A stretch of DNA of 64,000 nucleotides. It comes from Hsuehochloa calcarea (lineage: Eukaryota; Streptophyta; Magnoliopsida; Poales; Poaceae). A program made the position numbers and the translations under genes. Positions 34,480 through 48,108 of this stretch are shown piece after piece (position 1 is the first letter of the stretch; each line of letters begins with the position of its first letter). Location: positions 19,043,098 to 19,107,097 of the forward strand of contig CM070602.1 in assembly GCA_036346395.1 (NCBI GenBank). Direction: 5' to 3'. A model generated the notes under the pieces. That model saw only the letters and a program-made list of their open reading frames with translations. It searched no databases and had not been told where the DNA came from.

Positions 34480-35100
34480 ATCCCCCACCAATTCCAAAAT
34501 AAGCAACAAAAAAGGAATGATAAAGATTATTGTGCTGAAGAGTTGTTGATATACCAGTCTTTCAGTATAAGTCTCGTACGGGTTGAACTAGCATCTAGAG
34601 TAAAAAGATTCATCTTCTCGCAACTGATGAATGGACTATGTCTTGAATTCAGTCTTTCGTGGTTACATTTCACTTGAAATCTCAACTTGCGCTAAGATGT
34701 CAAAGAACCATGCCTAAACGGAGTATTATTTGGTCATGCTCCCTTATCTGCTCATGAGCTTTCTAGAGAATACCATATTCTCGTCAACTGCAACCTCACA
34801 GTTAATCTTAAGTAGGTGTATTCATTTTAGGTATCCTATAGGCTACTATTTTCTTCCCTCATTGGACACTAGAATATATTAAGGCTTTTAGCCATCCTTC
34901 CATACAGTTTAGAGTACTTTGTCTATTAGGACATGGGTACACATGTTATTATAATGTACTCTCTTGTTCAAACATCAACTTGTTTTTTCCATTGCCAAGT
35001 CACGGGATCTCCGATCAAAAAGGTATGGGTTACTGCTGAGTTGTAACTCCAATGGGCCTCATTCCCATGTCCATAGACGCAACGGAAATGACCTTCCATG
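34480..35100 (-). other. D purine tract and 3' untranslated region
   Basis: The minus strand reads GGAATTGGTGGGGGA just before the LTR at 34479, the copia purine tract. The rest is about 600 bases with no frame matching Pol. A phrase TCTCCGATCAAAAAGG occurs twice (35013 and 35117 regions), a small direct repeat at the end of pol. Confidence 0.7.
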
Positions 35101-37021
35101 CTAGCCCCTTTGAGTTCTCCGATCAAAAAGGTATGGGTCTGCCATATTTTCCTTAGTGCGAATATAATTCATCGTAATCACTCTGGAGTTCCTCAGTTTT
35201 CTGACAGATTTATGCCTACGCTTCACATGTCTGGAGGACTTCATGTTATCCTTAGTACTTGTAACATTAATCAACATTGTTTGATTATCGCAGTACATTA
35301 GGATTGCCAGTATTGGTTTCTCAACCAGTGGTAAGTCCAACAGAAGCTCTCTAAGCATTCAATCTCAACAGTAGCTGTGTCTAGTGCTACAAATTCTGCT
35401 TCCATGGTTGACCTCGTCAATATGATCTGTTTACACGACCTCCATGAAATGTAGCACCTGTAAGGGTAAACTCATACCCACTTGTAGCTTTGATCTCATC
35501 TGCATCAGAGATCCAATTTGAATCACTATATCCTTCTAATACATATGGATACCTAGTATAGTAAATTTCATATGAGGTTGTGCCTCTCAAGTAGGACAAC
35601 ACTCTCTCAAGTGCCTCCCAGTGATCATCTCCTGGGTTAGAAGTAAACCGACTTAATTTGCTCACAGCAAATGATATGTCTGGTCTTGTGGCATCAGATA
35701 GATACATAAGGGACCCAATAATTTATGAATATCCCAATTAATCTTTTCCTAATCCCTAATTCTTTCAAAGCTTAACACTAGCATCATAAGGAGTTGGAGA
35801 AATCTTGCAGATCTTAAAACTGAACCGGCTCAAGATTTTCTCAGCATAATGGGATTAGTTCAAAGTGATCCCATCCTCATTTTTTATCAATTTAATATTG
35901 AATAACATATGTCTCTCCTAGGTCTGTCATATCAAAGCATCTAGGTAAGAAAGATTTGAGTTCATCAATAACAGCGGTGTTTGTCCCAAATACAAGTATG
36001 TCATCGACATACAAACACAAAATCACGCATTGACCCCCACCATAACGATAATACACACGTATCTGCCTCATTCACAGCAAAACCAACAGAAGTTAAAGTT
36101 TTGTCAAATTTCTCGTGCTATTATTTAAGTGTTTGCTTTAGACCATACAAGGATTTGATTAATTGCATACCTTACTTTTCTGTCCAGAAATCATAAAACC
36201 ATCTGGTTGCACCATATAGATTTCTTCCTCTAACTCTCCATTAAGGAAAGTTGTCTTCACATCCATTTGATGAATGTGCAGACTATGGGAAGAAGCTAAT
36301 GCAATGAGCACTCGAATGGTGACCAATCTGGCAACAGGAGAGTAAGTATCAAAATATTCCTCACCTTCTTTATGGGTATAACCATTGCCCACAAGTCTTG
36401 CCTTATACTTATCAATAGTACCATCAGACCTCATTTTCTTTTTAAAGATCCACTTGCATCCAACAAGTTTGCACCCGATAGGACGATCAGTGATCTCCCA
36501 AGTCCCGTTAGCCATGATAGAATTCATCTCGCTATGGACTATCTCTTTCCAATACTCAGTATCAGGTAATGCATAAGCCTCTGAAAGAGTGTTTAGCACA
36601 TTATCCATGAGATATACAATAACGTCTTCGCCAAAGGTTTTCTCAACCCTTTGTCACTTGCTCCTGCGAGGAGCCTCTTCGACTAAATTGTTATTTTCCT
36701 CTGGATTATCACAAACTACTGGTATATTACTCATTGGTTCAGAGATGGTGGTAGGTTCAAAATTACTACTATTTATAGTTTGATTACCCTCAGTTCGAGA
36801 AGTACTGCCTGTAGTTCTAATAGGATAAATATCCTCAAAAAAATAAAGCATCTCTAGACTCCATTATTTAATACTAAAAATCTATAGGCCTGTGCTGTTA
36901 TGAGCATATCCCAGTAAGACATAATCGATTGTTTTAGGTCCAAGCTTTATCTTTTTCTGCAATAGTATATTGACTTTTGCCAAACACCCCCAAGTTCGTA
37001 GAAAGTTAACACTAGGCTTTC
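35101..37021 (-). pseudogene. D reverse transcriptase and RNase H
   Basis: Minus-strand pieces: 36159-36608 holds the start of the copia polymerase domain (WKEIVHSEMNSIMANGTWE, KWIFKKKMRSDG, YSPVARLVTIRVLIALA, HQMDVKTTFLNGELEEEIYM with the first catalytic Asp). The YVDD box is at 36001-36012. 35417-35707 holds YLSDATRPDISFAVSKLSRF and the RNase H start with YSDSNWISD. 35101-35358 holds the end with YCDNQTMLINV. Frameshifts separate these. The upstream end is cut by A2 after the integrase/polymerase linker (36654-37021). Confidence 0.88.
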
Positions 37022-39516
37022 TGTAATACCCTGAAAATAATATTTAATTTTAATAATCGCGTCCTAATGTTCGGAGAGTAATTAATTTAATGGTAATAGT
37101 AAACAATTAAATAAAATCGTCTTAAGGGCTTTTGCGTAGTTAAATAAAAGGGATTTATGAAAATAGAGTTTTCAGGTTTTTTATTGAACTATAAATAGAT
37201 TTGTGGGTGTTGTGGAAAACCCTAGCCTTTTTAGTTTGTCCTCCACCGCCGTCAGCTATTCCCTACGGGTTTCTTTGTCTTCTGCGGTTCTGTCTTGCGC
37301 TTGATTGCCTTTCTTGCCGTTCTGCTGCGTTGGAAATCTCTGCTTTGCATTAAGTGCCGCCTCGCTGCGTTTATTTCTTTGCCGTCGCGTGTCTTGGTGT
37401 CTCTTTGCCGGTGGTATTTTCTGCCGAGCCGCATGTCTTCTTGTCGATCATGCGCCGATCTTTCTTTTGCTCGGTTGCATTGCATCGCTCGGTCGTGTCT
37501 TTGTCTCTGCGATTGATTTGCATCTGCCGAACCAGCCGAAGCCGTGCCGCGTGGAGGTGATCAACTTCTGAAGGCTGCGGCTTTGGTGTCTTCTTTGTCT
37601 GCTTGTTCTTTGCGATCTAGCTGCGCGGTTGTCTTGATGCCAAAGTGCGTCTTGCCATTGGAGCCGATTATTCTTCTTTGTTCTTTTCCTCTTGGTTTTC
37701 GCCTTCTTTGCACGGCAATTTGATTAGGTACTTTTTGAGTTCTAGACTTATTCTATGTGATGCATACTGACTTGGTTTTGATGGGAGATCAATTAGATAA
37801 TGCTAATTAGTGGTTAACTAGTTTGGCCATAGAGTATTTGTTCATGCAGCAATTAGAGATTTTATTTGAGATTAATTAGAGAGGTTTAATTCTTCTAATA
37901 GAGAGATCGATTAATAGATCTATTTATTATGCTGTTCTGTTAAACGATTTATTCGGGTATCTTAATGGCAATTGATGAAAATGTCATCTACTAGTTAATT
38001 GTAGATAATTTCGATATCTTTCGATAGCATATTTAATCATGTCAATCGGATTAGTATAATTCGAGTTATGACTTTCGGAAGACCGCTGTTTTTACGGTTG
38101 TCATCTTTCGGCGCTGTTTTGGTATACTGTAGATTAAAAATAGTAAACAGGTTAATTAGTGTTTTGATCTACATGAAAGTTGTAGATAATTGTCCAATGG
38201 TTCTGTAGGATCTGAGAACACGCATTTTGGTTGAGTAAAACAGAAGTTATGAAATTTTGGAAGTCTGCTGTTCCGAAGCGGACAGATCGACTTTCCGGGC
38301 TAAATACGGAGGGTTAGATGATTTAATTAGAAGGCGGTGTAATCTAAGAAAATGTGGATAATTTTATAAGGAATCCAGAATGGGTTGGTTTGTGGTGATC
38401 GGACTTTCGAGTCAATAGTTACGCTCTTTTTAGTAACCGGACAGCAATGGATAGCTTTTTGATACCGGCGTAACATGGTATATTTGGGGACGTGTAGGAG
38501 CGATGTATATTGATTGTTATGCGTATGATGCTGTAGCTTGTATTGAGATGTGTGTATTTAATGTAGGAGAAGCGTCGTACTTGTTGCCATCTTCGAGTCA
38601 GATTGTGCGTCGCAACTAGTACAGGCAAGTGCATGGTAGACAGCGATCAATGATCGATCACTGTTTTCTTTATCTTCTATTACCATTATTGTTGTGCTTT
38701 TATTTGGTTTAATTGCAAACAATGAATTGGTATGTTTATATCTTTGTTGATGAGCATGATGAAAAGTTGGATATGATGTTTATGATGGAGTTTGCATGTT
38801 TGCATTCATAAGCATCTTTGCATAAGAGAAGGTGATCATGATTGATCACAACTCCACGGGAGTGGAGGAGGTCCCCGATCCTTGAGGAGGAACGGGCTTG
38901 AGAGTGAATGTTGTCGCGAGCATTCACTCACGCTATACCGGTATACGCGAAAAGAAGTGCATGTGGACATATAGATTAGAGTTGCATTGATATTTGAGAT
39001 TTAATGAATGAGAATGTGAATGGAAGTGCATGTGATGATAATGAGGTTATTGAATGCTGTTGATTTATTATTGTTCGTTGTATATCGATGTGTTTGCTGA
39101 GTCGTGGACTCACCCTTGCTCTATTGTTGTTTTTAGGTGATCTTCGAGGATGCCGTAACTAAGAGCGAGTAGAGCACATGGACATCACATGATCATTCGC
39201 CATGATAATCTTTTCATTCAATATTGATATACACTTGGACATGTTAGAGGTTGAATAAATTTTAGGACATCATTTGGACTAGACTATTTGCTTTATTAAT
39301 TTGGATTCATTGGTTGATGCTGCTTTAGATTATTTGCCTGGTTATAATTCTCATTGCTTATTTATTACCTCATGATCCATAATTATGCATTGCTCTTTTG
39401 TGGTCCTTGGATTTGATTATCATTGATTTCTTGCTATATTTACAAAGTGTGTCAATAATTATTAATTGGAAGGTAGTTTAGTGGCATTCGGGCTCGGTGT
39501 TGGGTGAGGTGTTACG
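37022..39516 (+). repeat. A2 5' LTR
   Basis: It starts TGTAATACCCTG. TATA-like CTATAAATAG lies at 37189-37198, and the conserved stem at 38902-38929. The end and primer site read TGTTACGATTAGTATCGAGC, where A1 has TGTTACAGTTGGTATCAGAGC-like sequence. Confidence 0.92.
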
Positions 39517-42500
39517 ATTAGTATCGAGCGGGCTTTAGGTCCGTGGTGAATAGATTAACAACATAGGCAAGCTAAAATTGTTAAAATTTGTTTTAGTTTA
39601 GTAAATCAACTAAAATTTGCTAATGGTTAACTAACCTAAAATTTGACACACTAGTGCATGATGAGGTTAGAGAGAGGTGCGAATATAGTTTTACGCTTCC
39701 GTTATGTTGTTCATTGACGTATGAGTTTATTTTGAGCTTTGAATTCATTATATAATGTTGATTGTGATTGATAGCTATGTCGAGGGATAGATGACGTGGT
39801 CGTGGTGGCCACGGTCGTGGAGGTCGGGGCATGGCGTGGTTACGTGGGGCCCCCTCCTGAGGCAGTTGAGATCGTGGTTGTGGCCCTGGGTTTTACCAGG
39901 TTACACCACCATTCGTGGTATGGGAATAGAGAGGTAGCTACTTTGATTACAGTAGTTATAGGTATTGTGTGTGAGTTTCTTTATAAAAGTTGTTCTCTTC
40001 CTTGAGCTTGAATTTTGGGCAATTCTGGTTATAGTTGCGGTTGATGAATTTTTCTTGAGATAGTGTTTACAATACAGCGGGTGATATTTCATTGGTCTCC
40101 TTTGGTTCCATAAAGCCATTACTTGTTCTCATGACTGTTGATCTATTGTTGCTTTGTGTGAACATCGGTTAACAGCAAGATTGATCTTTTCGTGGGAGTT
40201 CCGCCCTTCCTATTGGAAAATATGACTTATTTATTCACTTGGTATTCTGGATACTGAAAGTTTTCTATTGCAAGTTCTTTAAGATGTGAAAACTTTGGCT
40301 TTATGTATTTCTTTTGAATTATTTAGTCTTTGAAGTTTAATACCTATTCTTTTTCTGAAAGGAGTTAAAATCTTTTGTGTTGACTTGTTATGTTTAAGCT
40401 AGAGGTGGTAAACATAGAAGTTCATTGATAAGGTATGAGTATCAGGTCGGATCTGTAGCGTGATGCATGATTGGTCTTAACCCAAATCCTTAGAATTGAA
40501 CTTGATTAATTTGATATTGTCATAGAGTAATTACGAGTTGAGTAGTGACTAAGAGTATGTCCATACCTAATTGGAGTCATAGGAGTTATTAAGAAGTATG
40601 GAACGTAGATGAACTGGCTTGGACAGTAAAATGGATTAGTTTGTTGAATTTATTGGATTTGGTACCAATGGATTAATCTAATTGTGTGTAAAAGGAAACT
40701 CGAGGAGATGCTAGGTTATTGCCTTAATAGATATTATTTGTGGTGTTATCTTTACTGTAGACACTTGGTGATCATATTTGGTTGATGGCTTTGCATATAC
40801 CTTAGTATGATTAATTATTGGAATTGTGTACCAAAGGGCTGAATGGATTGAATACCAGTGGATCTAGAATTTACAGGAGGAGTTCTGGATAGTTCTTCTT
40901 TATAGAATGACACGATGAATTTGATTAAAGTGTTGTTGAGACTTTTGATCGAGAGAAGATTTTGACTTTTGAAGATTTAGGGTGATTTTGTTGAAAACTA
41001 AATGTGAGGAGGAACAACTGAATATGTGTTGGTAAATATTCAAGTGATTCGCAAATGAAAATAGGTAGCAGCTAGACATCATAAGAAAGCTAGTTGATAA
41101 CAACAATGGTTGGAGTGCAATTGCTGAGTGTTAAAGTTTGGTGTGGAGCATCACTAAGGGTCGAGCTGGTGTGATTTAATAGGTGGCTTATACCTAGACA
41201 GTTGTGGAATAGTCAGACAATAGCATATCCGTGATGAAAGGGTTTTGATAAAACCTTTTAATTTGTGTAGTGGATCCCTTCTAATATAAAATAGTTGTTG
41301 TAGTGAGGTTGTATGGTTTTGGTATAATCTCATTTTGAAGATGTGATGGTAAAGTAGTACGGAATAATTTGGTGAATTTTTCGGGGCTTATTAATGGAAG
41401 AGTTGACGATAATGAATCATGTTAAGAGTGTATTATTCTTAACGTTAGTGAGATTGTCTGTAAGGGATTGTGGCTTCGTGTGGTGATGATCCTTTTAGAA
41501 AGAATGTAATTTGATCGCCTTTCGTAATATCGTTTAAATGAAAGGTTTGGAGTTTTGAATTCATGAACTTTTGGAGTTCATGATTTATTTGGTAGATGAA
41601 ATTGGTTTGAGCAAGTGACGAGTCGGAAAGCTTTATTGGTTCTTAAGTGATTAATGTGATTTGGTCTTTAAAAAAAAAAAAAAAAAATCTTTTTATTTGT
41701 CTCTTCTTTTGAGAAAGGAATAGTCGATTTGTTTTACAAAACCTTAAAGAGTGTATATTGGGAACTGGTTAATAGTGGTCAAGTATATGATGTTGTGAGA
41801 CCCTGGGTTGCAAGTTAATTGAGGAACATTAGAGGATGAATTCATTTCATGATATAAATCTCATAGAGAATTGGATCTAAAAGGAATTATGGTCGTTGGG
41901 ACAAAACTGATCATATTGTTACAATTAGTAGAACCCATAGTGAATAGTGATCCAAGAATATTTGTTCATGATGGTGGAGTATTGGAATTATCGAATAGTT
42001 GGGATATTGTGATGGTATACTTTGCAAGGTTATGTCGGTGAAATTGAATGGTGCGGTTTATTGAGGGTCCAAGATTAGTGAAGTAAATCGTTTTGGGCAG
42101 TCAATTGATTAGTGATGATGGTTGATATTAATGATTGAGGATATTGTTTGGATTGTGGGAATTCTAGGCAATGAATATGCGGTTCGATCAAGTATACGAA
42201 GTCACTTTAGGAGTCTGGTCGTTGAAATTGAGCATGTGATTTATGCTAGAACCTTGGTTGCCCAATGATCATGTGTAGAAGTAGTAGAACAAAAGTGGAT
42301 TCCAAATAGTATGATGATCATTGATAGAATCCTTTGGTTTTAAATCAGTGTGTGTGTGTAGAGAATTTCAAGTTGATTATCCCTAAAAGATTGAGGTGAT
42401 GTGATTGTGGGTGTAGATTTTATTTGAGGTGTTGGGAATCATTTGGCAAAATAGTTTCTTTGGTAGAGGAGGGGACTATAGTATCTTTTTTATGGGTGAG

Positions 42501-43354
42501 TAGAGTGTCTCTAAATGGGTGCGGTTGTTGCTCTCGGGTTGAGCATCGCTTTGAGGTTACAGTTAAGAGGAATGAGTTAGTGTGATGATTTGAAATCCTA
42601 TGATTTGAGAGAGTTTATTCCTAAAAGAAAAATTGAGAAAAAATGATTCCTCGGGTAGTGAAATGCCCTTTTGATTCTTGTTTGAGCCGTGTGTTTATGA
42701 TAGAGGTCATTTACAATTTGAGTTGGCTTTACGTTGGCATGTGATTCTTTCTAATTTAGGGAAAGAAAAAGGGATTGATTTTGGCATTCGAATGTTTTCT
42801 TTTTGGCTTACGTGGTGTTTATTTGCAAAGCGACCTATTTGGAAAATGGAAAGGTTTTGTGATGAATCTTTGATTTTGGATTTGACTATTCTAATGGGGA
42901 GTTGGTAACGCGTGATTGCGATGAGAATCCTTTGTTTTCAGTTGGGTTCTATTTATAAAAGAGGTTGTTTGAAACCAGTTTGGTTGTGCGTTCCTGGTTA
43001 AAGGAGGTACTCCTTGCAAATGTGAAGTGGTTGATTGGGAGGCAGGACAGGAGTTCTGTGTGTTATGTACAGATTGTGTGGTTTGGTACCAAAACGAAGT
43101 TTGGCCCAAGTTACATTAGTTTGTTTCTGGAAGTTGTGGAGATTTTTGGAAGAAAGTGTATCGTTAGGACCGTCTCGTGTCCATGCGCAGGGCACCCAAC
43201 ATTTTGTATAACCCGATGTCAAGGTAGTATTTGAGGGATCAGGATTACAAGGTTTTCTTAGAGCCGTTGACCACCAAGTATGACCGTACCTTCGACTTCC
43301 GTCAGTTGAGTGTATCGAAAATTGACGAGATGGGTGCTGAGGCACAAGACGTTG
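39517..43354 (+). other. A2 internal non-coding DNA
   Basis: This is collinear with A1. It opens with the gag-start remnant near 39777-39900, has an 18-base poly(A) near 41669, and shows no frame with known motifs. CTAGG at 40711-40715 is the empty version of the site where N inserted in A1. Confidence 0.75.
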
Positions 43355-43470
43355 GTATCGTCAAGGTCTTTGTGGGCGCATCGATCCGAGAGAGGCGACT
43401 TGGGAGTTAGAGTCTCGCATACGCGAGCAGTATCCGGAGTTGTTCACGTCGGGTACGTGTTGTTTTGTTG
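43355..43470 (+). pseudogene. A2 remnant of pol C-terminus
   Basis: This is the counterpart of the A1 remnant: a short chromovirus Pol tail with a Trp-Glu motif, broken by indels, just upstream of the purine tract near 43538-43546. Confidence 0.5.
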
Positions 43471-43550
43471 TTTAATTTCAGCTGTGCAGTTTTTATTTGA
43501 GTAGAACGACGATTAGAATTCGGGGTCGAATTCCGTTAAGGGGGGTAGAA

Positions 43551-46057
43551 TGTAATACCCTGAAAATAATATTTAATTTTAATAATCGCGTCCTAATGTT
43601 CGGAGAGTAATTAATTTAATGGTAATAGTAAACAATTAAATAAAATCGTCTTAAGGGCTTTTGCGTAGTTAAATAAAAGGGATTTATGAAAATAGAGTTT
43701 TCAGGTTTTTTATTGAACTATAAATAGATTTGTGGGTGTTGTGGAAAACCCTAGCCTTTTTAGTTTGTCCTCCACCGCCGTCAGCTATTCCCTACGGTTT
43801 CTTTGTCTTTGCGGTTCTGTCTTGCCGCTGATTGCCTTTATCGCCGTTATGCTACCGCGTTGGAAATCTCTGCCTTTGCATTAAGTGCCGCCTTCTTTGC
43901 GTTCGCCGCTTCTGCCGTCTTCGTGTCTTGGTGTCTACGCCGTACCGGTATTTTCGCCGAGCCGCATGTCTTCTTGATCTGTCCGCCGATCTTCTTTGCT
44001 CGATTGCGTTATTGCATCGCTCCAAAGTCGTGTCTTTATCCTCATACCGATTGGTTTGCATCGCCGAACCACCGGCCGTCCGCGTGGAGGTGATCATTCT
44101 TTGGAAGCCGCGGCTGTTGGTCTTCTTTGTCTGCCGCCGTTCTTCGCGATCGCTGCGCGGTTGTCTTGATGCCAAAGTGCGTCTTTGCACTGGGAGCCGA
44201 TTATTCTTCTTTGTTCTTTTCCTCGCTGGTTTTACGCCTTCTTGCACCGACAATTTGATTAGGTACTTTTTGAGTTCTAGACTTATTCTATGTGATGCAT
44301 ACTGACTTGGTTTTGATGGGAGATCAATTAGATAATGCTAATTAGTGGTTAACTAGTTTGGCCATAGAGTATTTGTTCATGCAGCAATTAGAGATTTTAT
44401 TTGAGATTAATTAGAGAGGTTTAATTCTTCTAATAGAGAGATCGATTAATAGATCTATTTATTATGCTGTTCTGTTAAACGATTTATTCGGGTATCTTAA
44501 TGGCAATTGATGAAAATGTCATCTACTAGTTAATTGTAGATAATTTCGATATCTTTCGATAGCATATTTAATCATGTCAATCGGATTAGTATAATTCGAG
44601 TTATGACTTTCGGAAGACCGCTGTTTTTACGGTTGTCATCTTTCGGCGCTGTTTTGGTATACTGTAGATTAAAAATAGTAAACAGGTTAATTAGTGTTTT
44701 TGATCTACATGAAAGTTGTAGATAATTGTCCAATGGTTCTGTAGGATCTGAGAACACGCATTTTGGTTGAGTAAAACAGAAGTTATGAAATTTTGGAAGT
44801 CTGCTGTTCCGAAGCGGACAGATCGACTTTCCGGGCTAAATACGGAGGGTTAGATGATTTAATTAGAAGGCGGTGTAATCTAAGAAAATGTGGATAATTT
44901 TATAAGGAATCCAGAATGGGTTGGTTTGTGGTGATCGGACTTTCGAGTCAATAGTTACGCTCTTTTTAGTAACCGGACAGCAATGGATAGCTTTTTGATA
45001 CCGGCGTAACATGGTATATTTGGGGACGTGTAGGAGCGATGTATATTGATTGTTATGCGTATGATGCTGTAGCTTGTATTGAGATGTGTGTATTTAATGT
45101 AGGAGAAGCGTCGTACTTGTTGCCATCTTCGAGTCAGATTGTGCGTCGCAACTAGTACGAGCAAGTGCATGGTAGACAACGATCAATGATCGATCATCGC
45201 TTTTCTTTATCTTCTATTACCATTATTGTTGTGCTTTTATTTGGTTTAATTGCAAACAATGAATTGGTATGTTTATATCTTTGTTGATGAGCATGATGAA
45301 AAGTTGGATATGATGTTTATGATGGAGTTTGCATGTTTGCATTCATAAGCATCTTTGCATAAGAGAAGGTGATCATGATTGATCACAACTCCACGGGAGT
45401 GGAGGAGGTCCCCGATCCTTGAGGAGGAACGGGCTTGAGAGTGAATGTTGTCGCGAGCATTCACTCACGCTATACCGATATCTGTGAAAAGAAGTGCATG
45501 TGGACATATAGATTAGAGTTGCATTGATATTTGAGATTTAATGAATGAGAATGTGAATGGAAGTGCATGTGATGATAATGAGGTTATTGAATCTTTGTTG
45601 ATTTATTATTGTTCGTTGTATATCGATGTGTTTCTTTGAGTCGTGGACTCACCCTTGCTCTATTGTTGTTTTTAGGTGATCTTCGAGGATCCCGTAACTA
45701 AGAGCGAGTAGAGCACATGGACATCACATGATCATTCGCCATGATAATCTTTTCATTCAATATTGATATACACTTGGACATGTTAGAGGTTGAATAAATT
45801 TTAGGACATCATTTGGACTAGACTATTTGCTTTATTAATTTGGATTCATTGGTTGATGCTGCTTTAGATTATTTGCCTGGTTATAATTCTCATTGCTTAT
45901 TTATTACCTCATGATCCATAATTATGCATTGCTCTTTTGTGGTCCTTGGATTTGATTATCATTGATTTCTTGCTATATTTACAAAGTGTGTCAATAATTA
46001 TTAATTGGAAGGTAGTTTAGTGGCATTCCAGGCTCAGTGTTGGGCTGGGGTGTTACA
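43551..46057 (+). repeat. A2 3' LTR
   Basis: It is the partner of 37022-39516 and ends GGGGTGTTACA, followed by CTTTC. TATA-like box at 43718-43727; stem at 45439-45466. Differences from its partner concentrate at 43800-44240 (against 37260-37700) and at CTG sites. Confidence 0.93.
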
Positions 46058-47173
46058 CTTTCTCCCCTTCCATCCATCATACGGAGTAATATCACAATTT
46101 TTAGTGATTACTCTGTTTAGGATAAAAGTTGTTGTTAATATAGCTTCCCTCACCACATCTTAGGCATATCGGCACTCTCCAGCATGGCATTCACCAAGTC
46201 TATTAGTGTCTGATTTTTCCTCTCAGCCACCCCGTTCGATTGCGGTGAGTATGGTGGTATAACATCATGGATTATTCCATGTTCGGAATAGAATTGAAAG
46301 AATTCATGAGAGATATACTCTCCTCCACGATCAGACCTTAGTCTTTTAATTTTCTTTTCTAGTTGGTTCTCATCCTCGGCCTTATAAATTTTAAAGTAAT
46401 TTAAAGCTTCATCTTTTGTTTTCAATAGATACACATAACAATATCGAGATGTATAATCGATAAGAGTTAGAAAAATACCTTTTGCCCCCTTTGTCAACAA
46501 TACATTCATCTCACACAAGTTCGAACGGACTAGATCTAAAGGTGTCAAGTTTTTTTCCTCCTGTAACCCCTTAAAGGGTTTTCGTGGTTATTTTGCTTGC
46601 ACATAAGTTTGACACTTTGATCCTTTGACAATCTCATATTTTGAAATTAAATATAATCTGGACATTCGAGCAATACTATCAAAACCAATATGATAAAATG
46701 AGAATATCATATATTGGCTTCACATTTATTCAAACCAGTTGCAACATTCAGACTATGACATTACTCTAGAGTACTTATGCGAAACAAGCCTTCACTCTCA
46801 TAGATTTTACCAATAAAGTTACCAAACTTAGACATTACAATTTTATTTGACTCAAATACTAGCTTATAACAATCCATGCATAGGAGAGAACCACTAACGA
46901 GGTCCTTGTTTATTGTTGGCGCAAGCTGCACGTTCTTCGAGTGAACAATCTTCCCTGAAGTAAGCCTTAGATCCACCGTGCTAACACCAAGAACAGAAGC
47001 ATGCGACCCGTTCCTATTAGGACAGAGGAAGGCCCGGCTACCTGATAAGAAGAAAATAAGAAAATATCAGAATATACGTGAACATTAGCTCTAGTATCAA
47101 CCCACCAATCAGTGGATTCTCTCTCAGGTGAATTACCATACCCCCCTGTTGAGATCTCACCTATGATCACGTT
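46058..47173 (-). pseudogene. D integrase, pre-integrase and protease
   Basis: Three minus-strand pieces. 46967-47173: protease with STDWWVDT followed by Arg where the DTG/DTGA active site expects Gly. 46761-46976: GAG-pre-integrase domain (SGKIVHSKNVQLAP, SLLCMDCYKLVF). 46150-46548: integrase core with LTLIDYTSRYCYVYLL (first Asp region), RLRSDRGGEY (second Asp) and PQSNGVAERKNQTL (catalytic Glu). The region 46549-46760 carries the zinc module with stops. The protease mutation and frame breaks make it inactive. It is bounded by A2 on the left and B2 on the right. Confidence 0.88.
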
Positions 47174-48094
47174 TGATGAGGACATGACCCCTATGGATAC
47201 AACCACATTTGCTATGCTTGCTATTCCAATTACAAGAGCTCATACGCGTCAACTTATTTATCAGGTAAATTCGTTTCGAGGGCTGAGTATATTATTTGAG
47301 AACTCTATGATGCTGCCTAATGAAGATGATTAACTTGTACTTAGGAATCTATGACTACGACCAGTTCAAGAAGGTCTACAACCAGTTCCGCAGGGTCTAC
47401 AACCACTTCAACAAGTCCTACGACCAGTTTCACTAATACTCGGCGAGCCAGGACTCGTTGGGAGCAATCCACGACCAAAGAAGCGAGTACAGTACTAGTT
47501 GAACACAATCTATGACCAGAGATAGCATGGACTCCTCAAGACCACCCTAGGACCAGTCCTACGATCAAGTTTTCGACATAGATACGTGACATGAATAGTG
47601 AATAAGGTGTTGCGTCACTGTTTTAGGCCAAATAGGGCCTTGTATGTGTGTCGAGGTCGAAGTCCAGGTTGTGTGCGCCTCTTTCCACAGCCGTTTTCCA
47701 CGGCCGCACAACCCTAGGTCGACCTCCTCACGTCCACCTATATATATACAGTAGCCGTCACAGTTTAGGGTGGGTTTTTCTTTGAGATTATTCTGCTTAG
47801 CAGTCTCAAAGCACGTTCGGTTGAGGAACCCCACATTTTGAGCTTCATCTATATTCGTAATACAATATCAGATTGCATCTTCTACCTTCTTGATTGTGTT
47901 CTCGATTCGCATGCAGGAGATAGCCTTCTTGGCGAGGTCAACCGCGTTCGGCACGGTTGATAACCATCGGAGCAGCGGTGTAGTGATTGCGAGGGGTTTG
48001 ATCTGTTTTGGTCAGAGCCTTCGGATCATCAACGTCGAGTTCTCCACAATCGACTTATCAGTACCTTTCGGAAGATCGGGCCACAGTCACATCA
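47174..48094 (+). repeat. B2 left LTR
   Basis: It begins TGATGAGGACATGACC and ends GTCACATCA. TATA-like CTATATATATACA lies at 47738-47750. It matches 51622-52525 in inverted orientation over its whole length. Confidence 0.9.
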
Positions 48095-48096
48095 GT

Positions 48097-48108
48097 TGGT
48101 ATTAGAGC
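48097..48108 (+). other. B2 primer-binding site
   Basis: TGGTATTAGAGC, a Met primer site with one C to T change, two bases after the LTR. Confidence 0.85.

Larger units (their letters stand above)
37022..46057 (+). mobile_element. A2: complete non-autonomous Ty3/gypsy element (9.0 kb), target duplication CTTTC
   Basis: LTRs 37022-39516 and 43551-46057, about 4.0 kb internal DNA, purine tract AAGGGGGG before the right LTR, and CTTTC on both sides (37017-37021 and 46058-46062). The LTRs are nearly identical over AT-rich stretches, so insertion is recent. The internal region is collinear with A1, with no coding capacity beyond gag-start and pol-tail remnants. It splits the integrase-polymerase linker of D. 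It is the best complete example of this family here. Confidence 0.95.
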
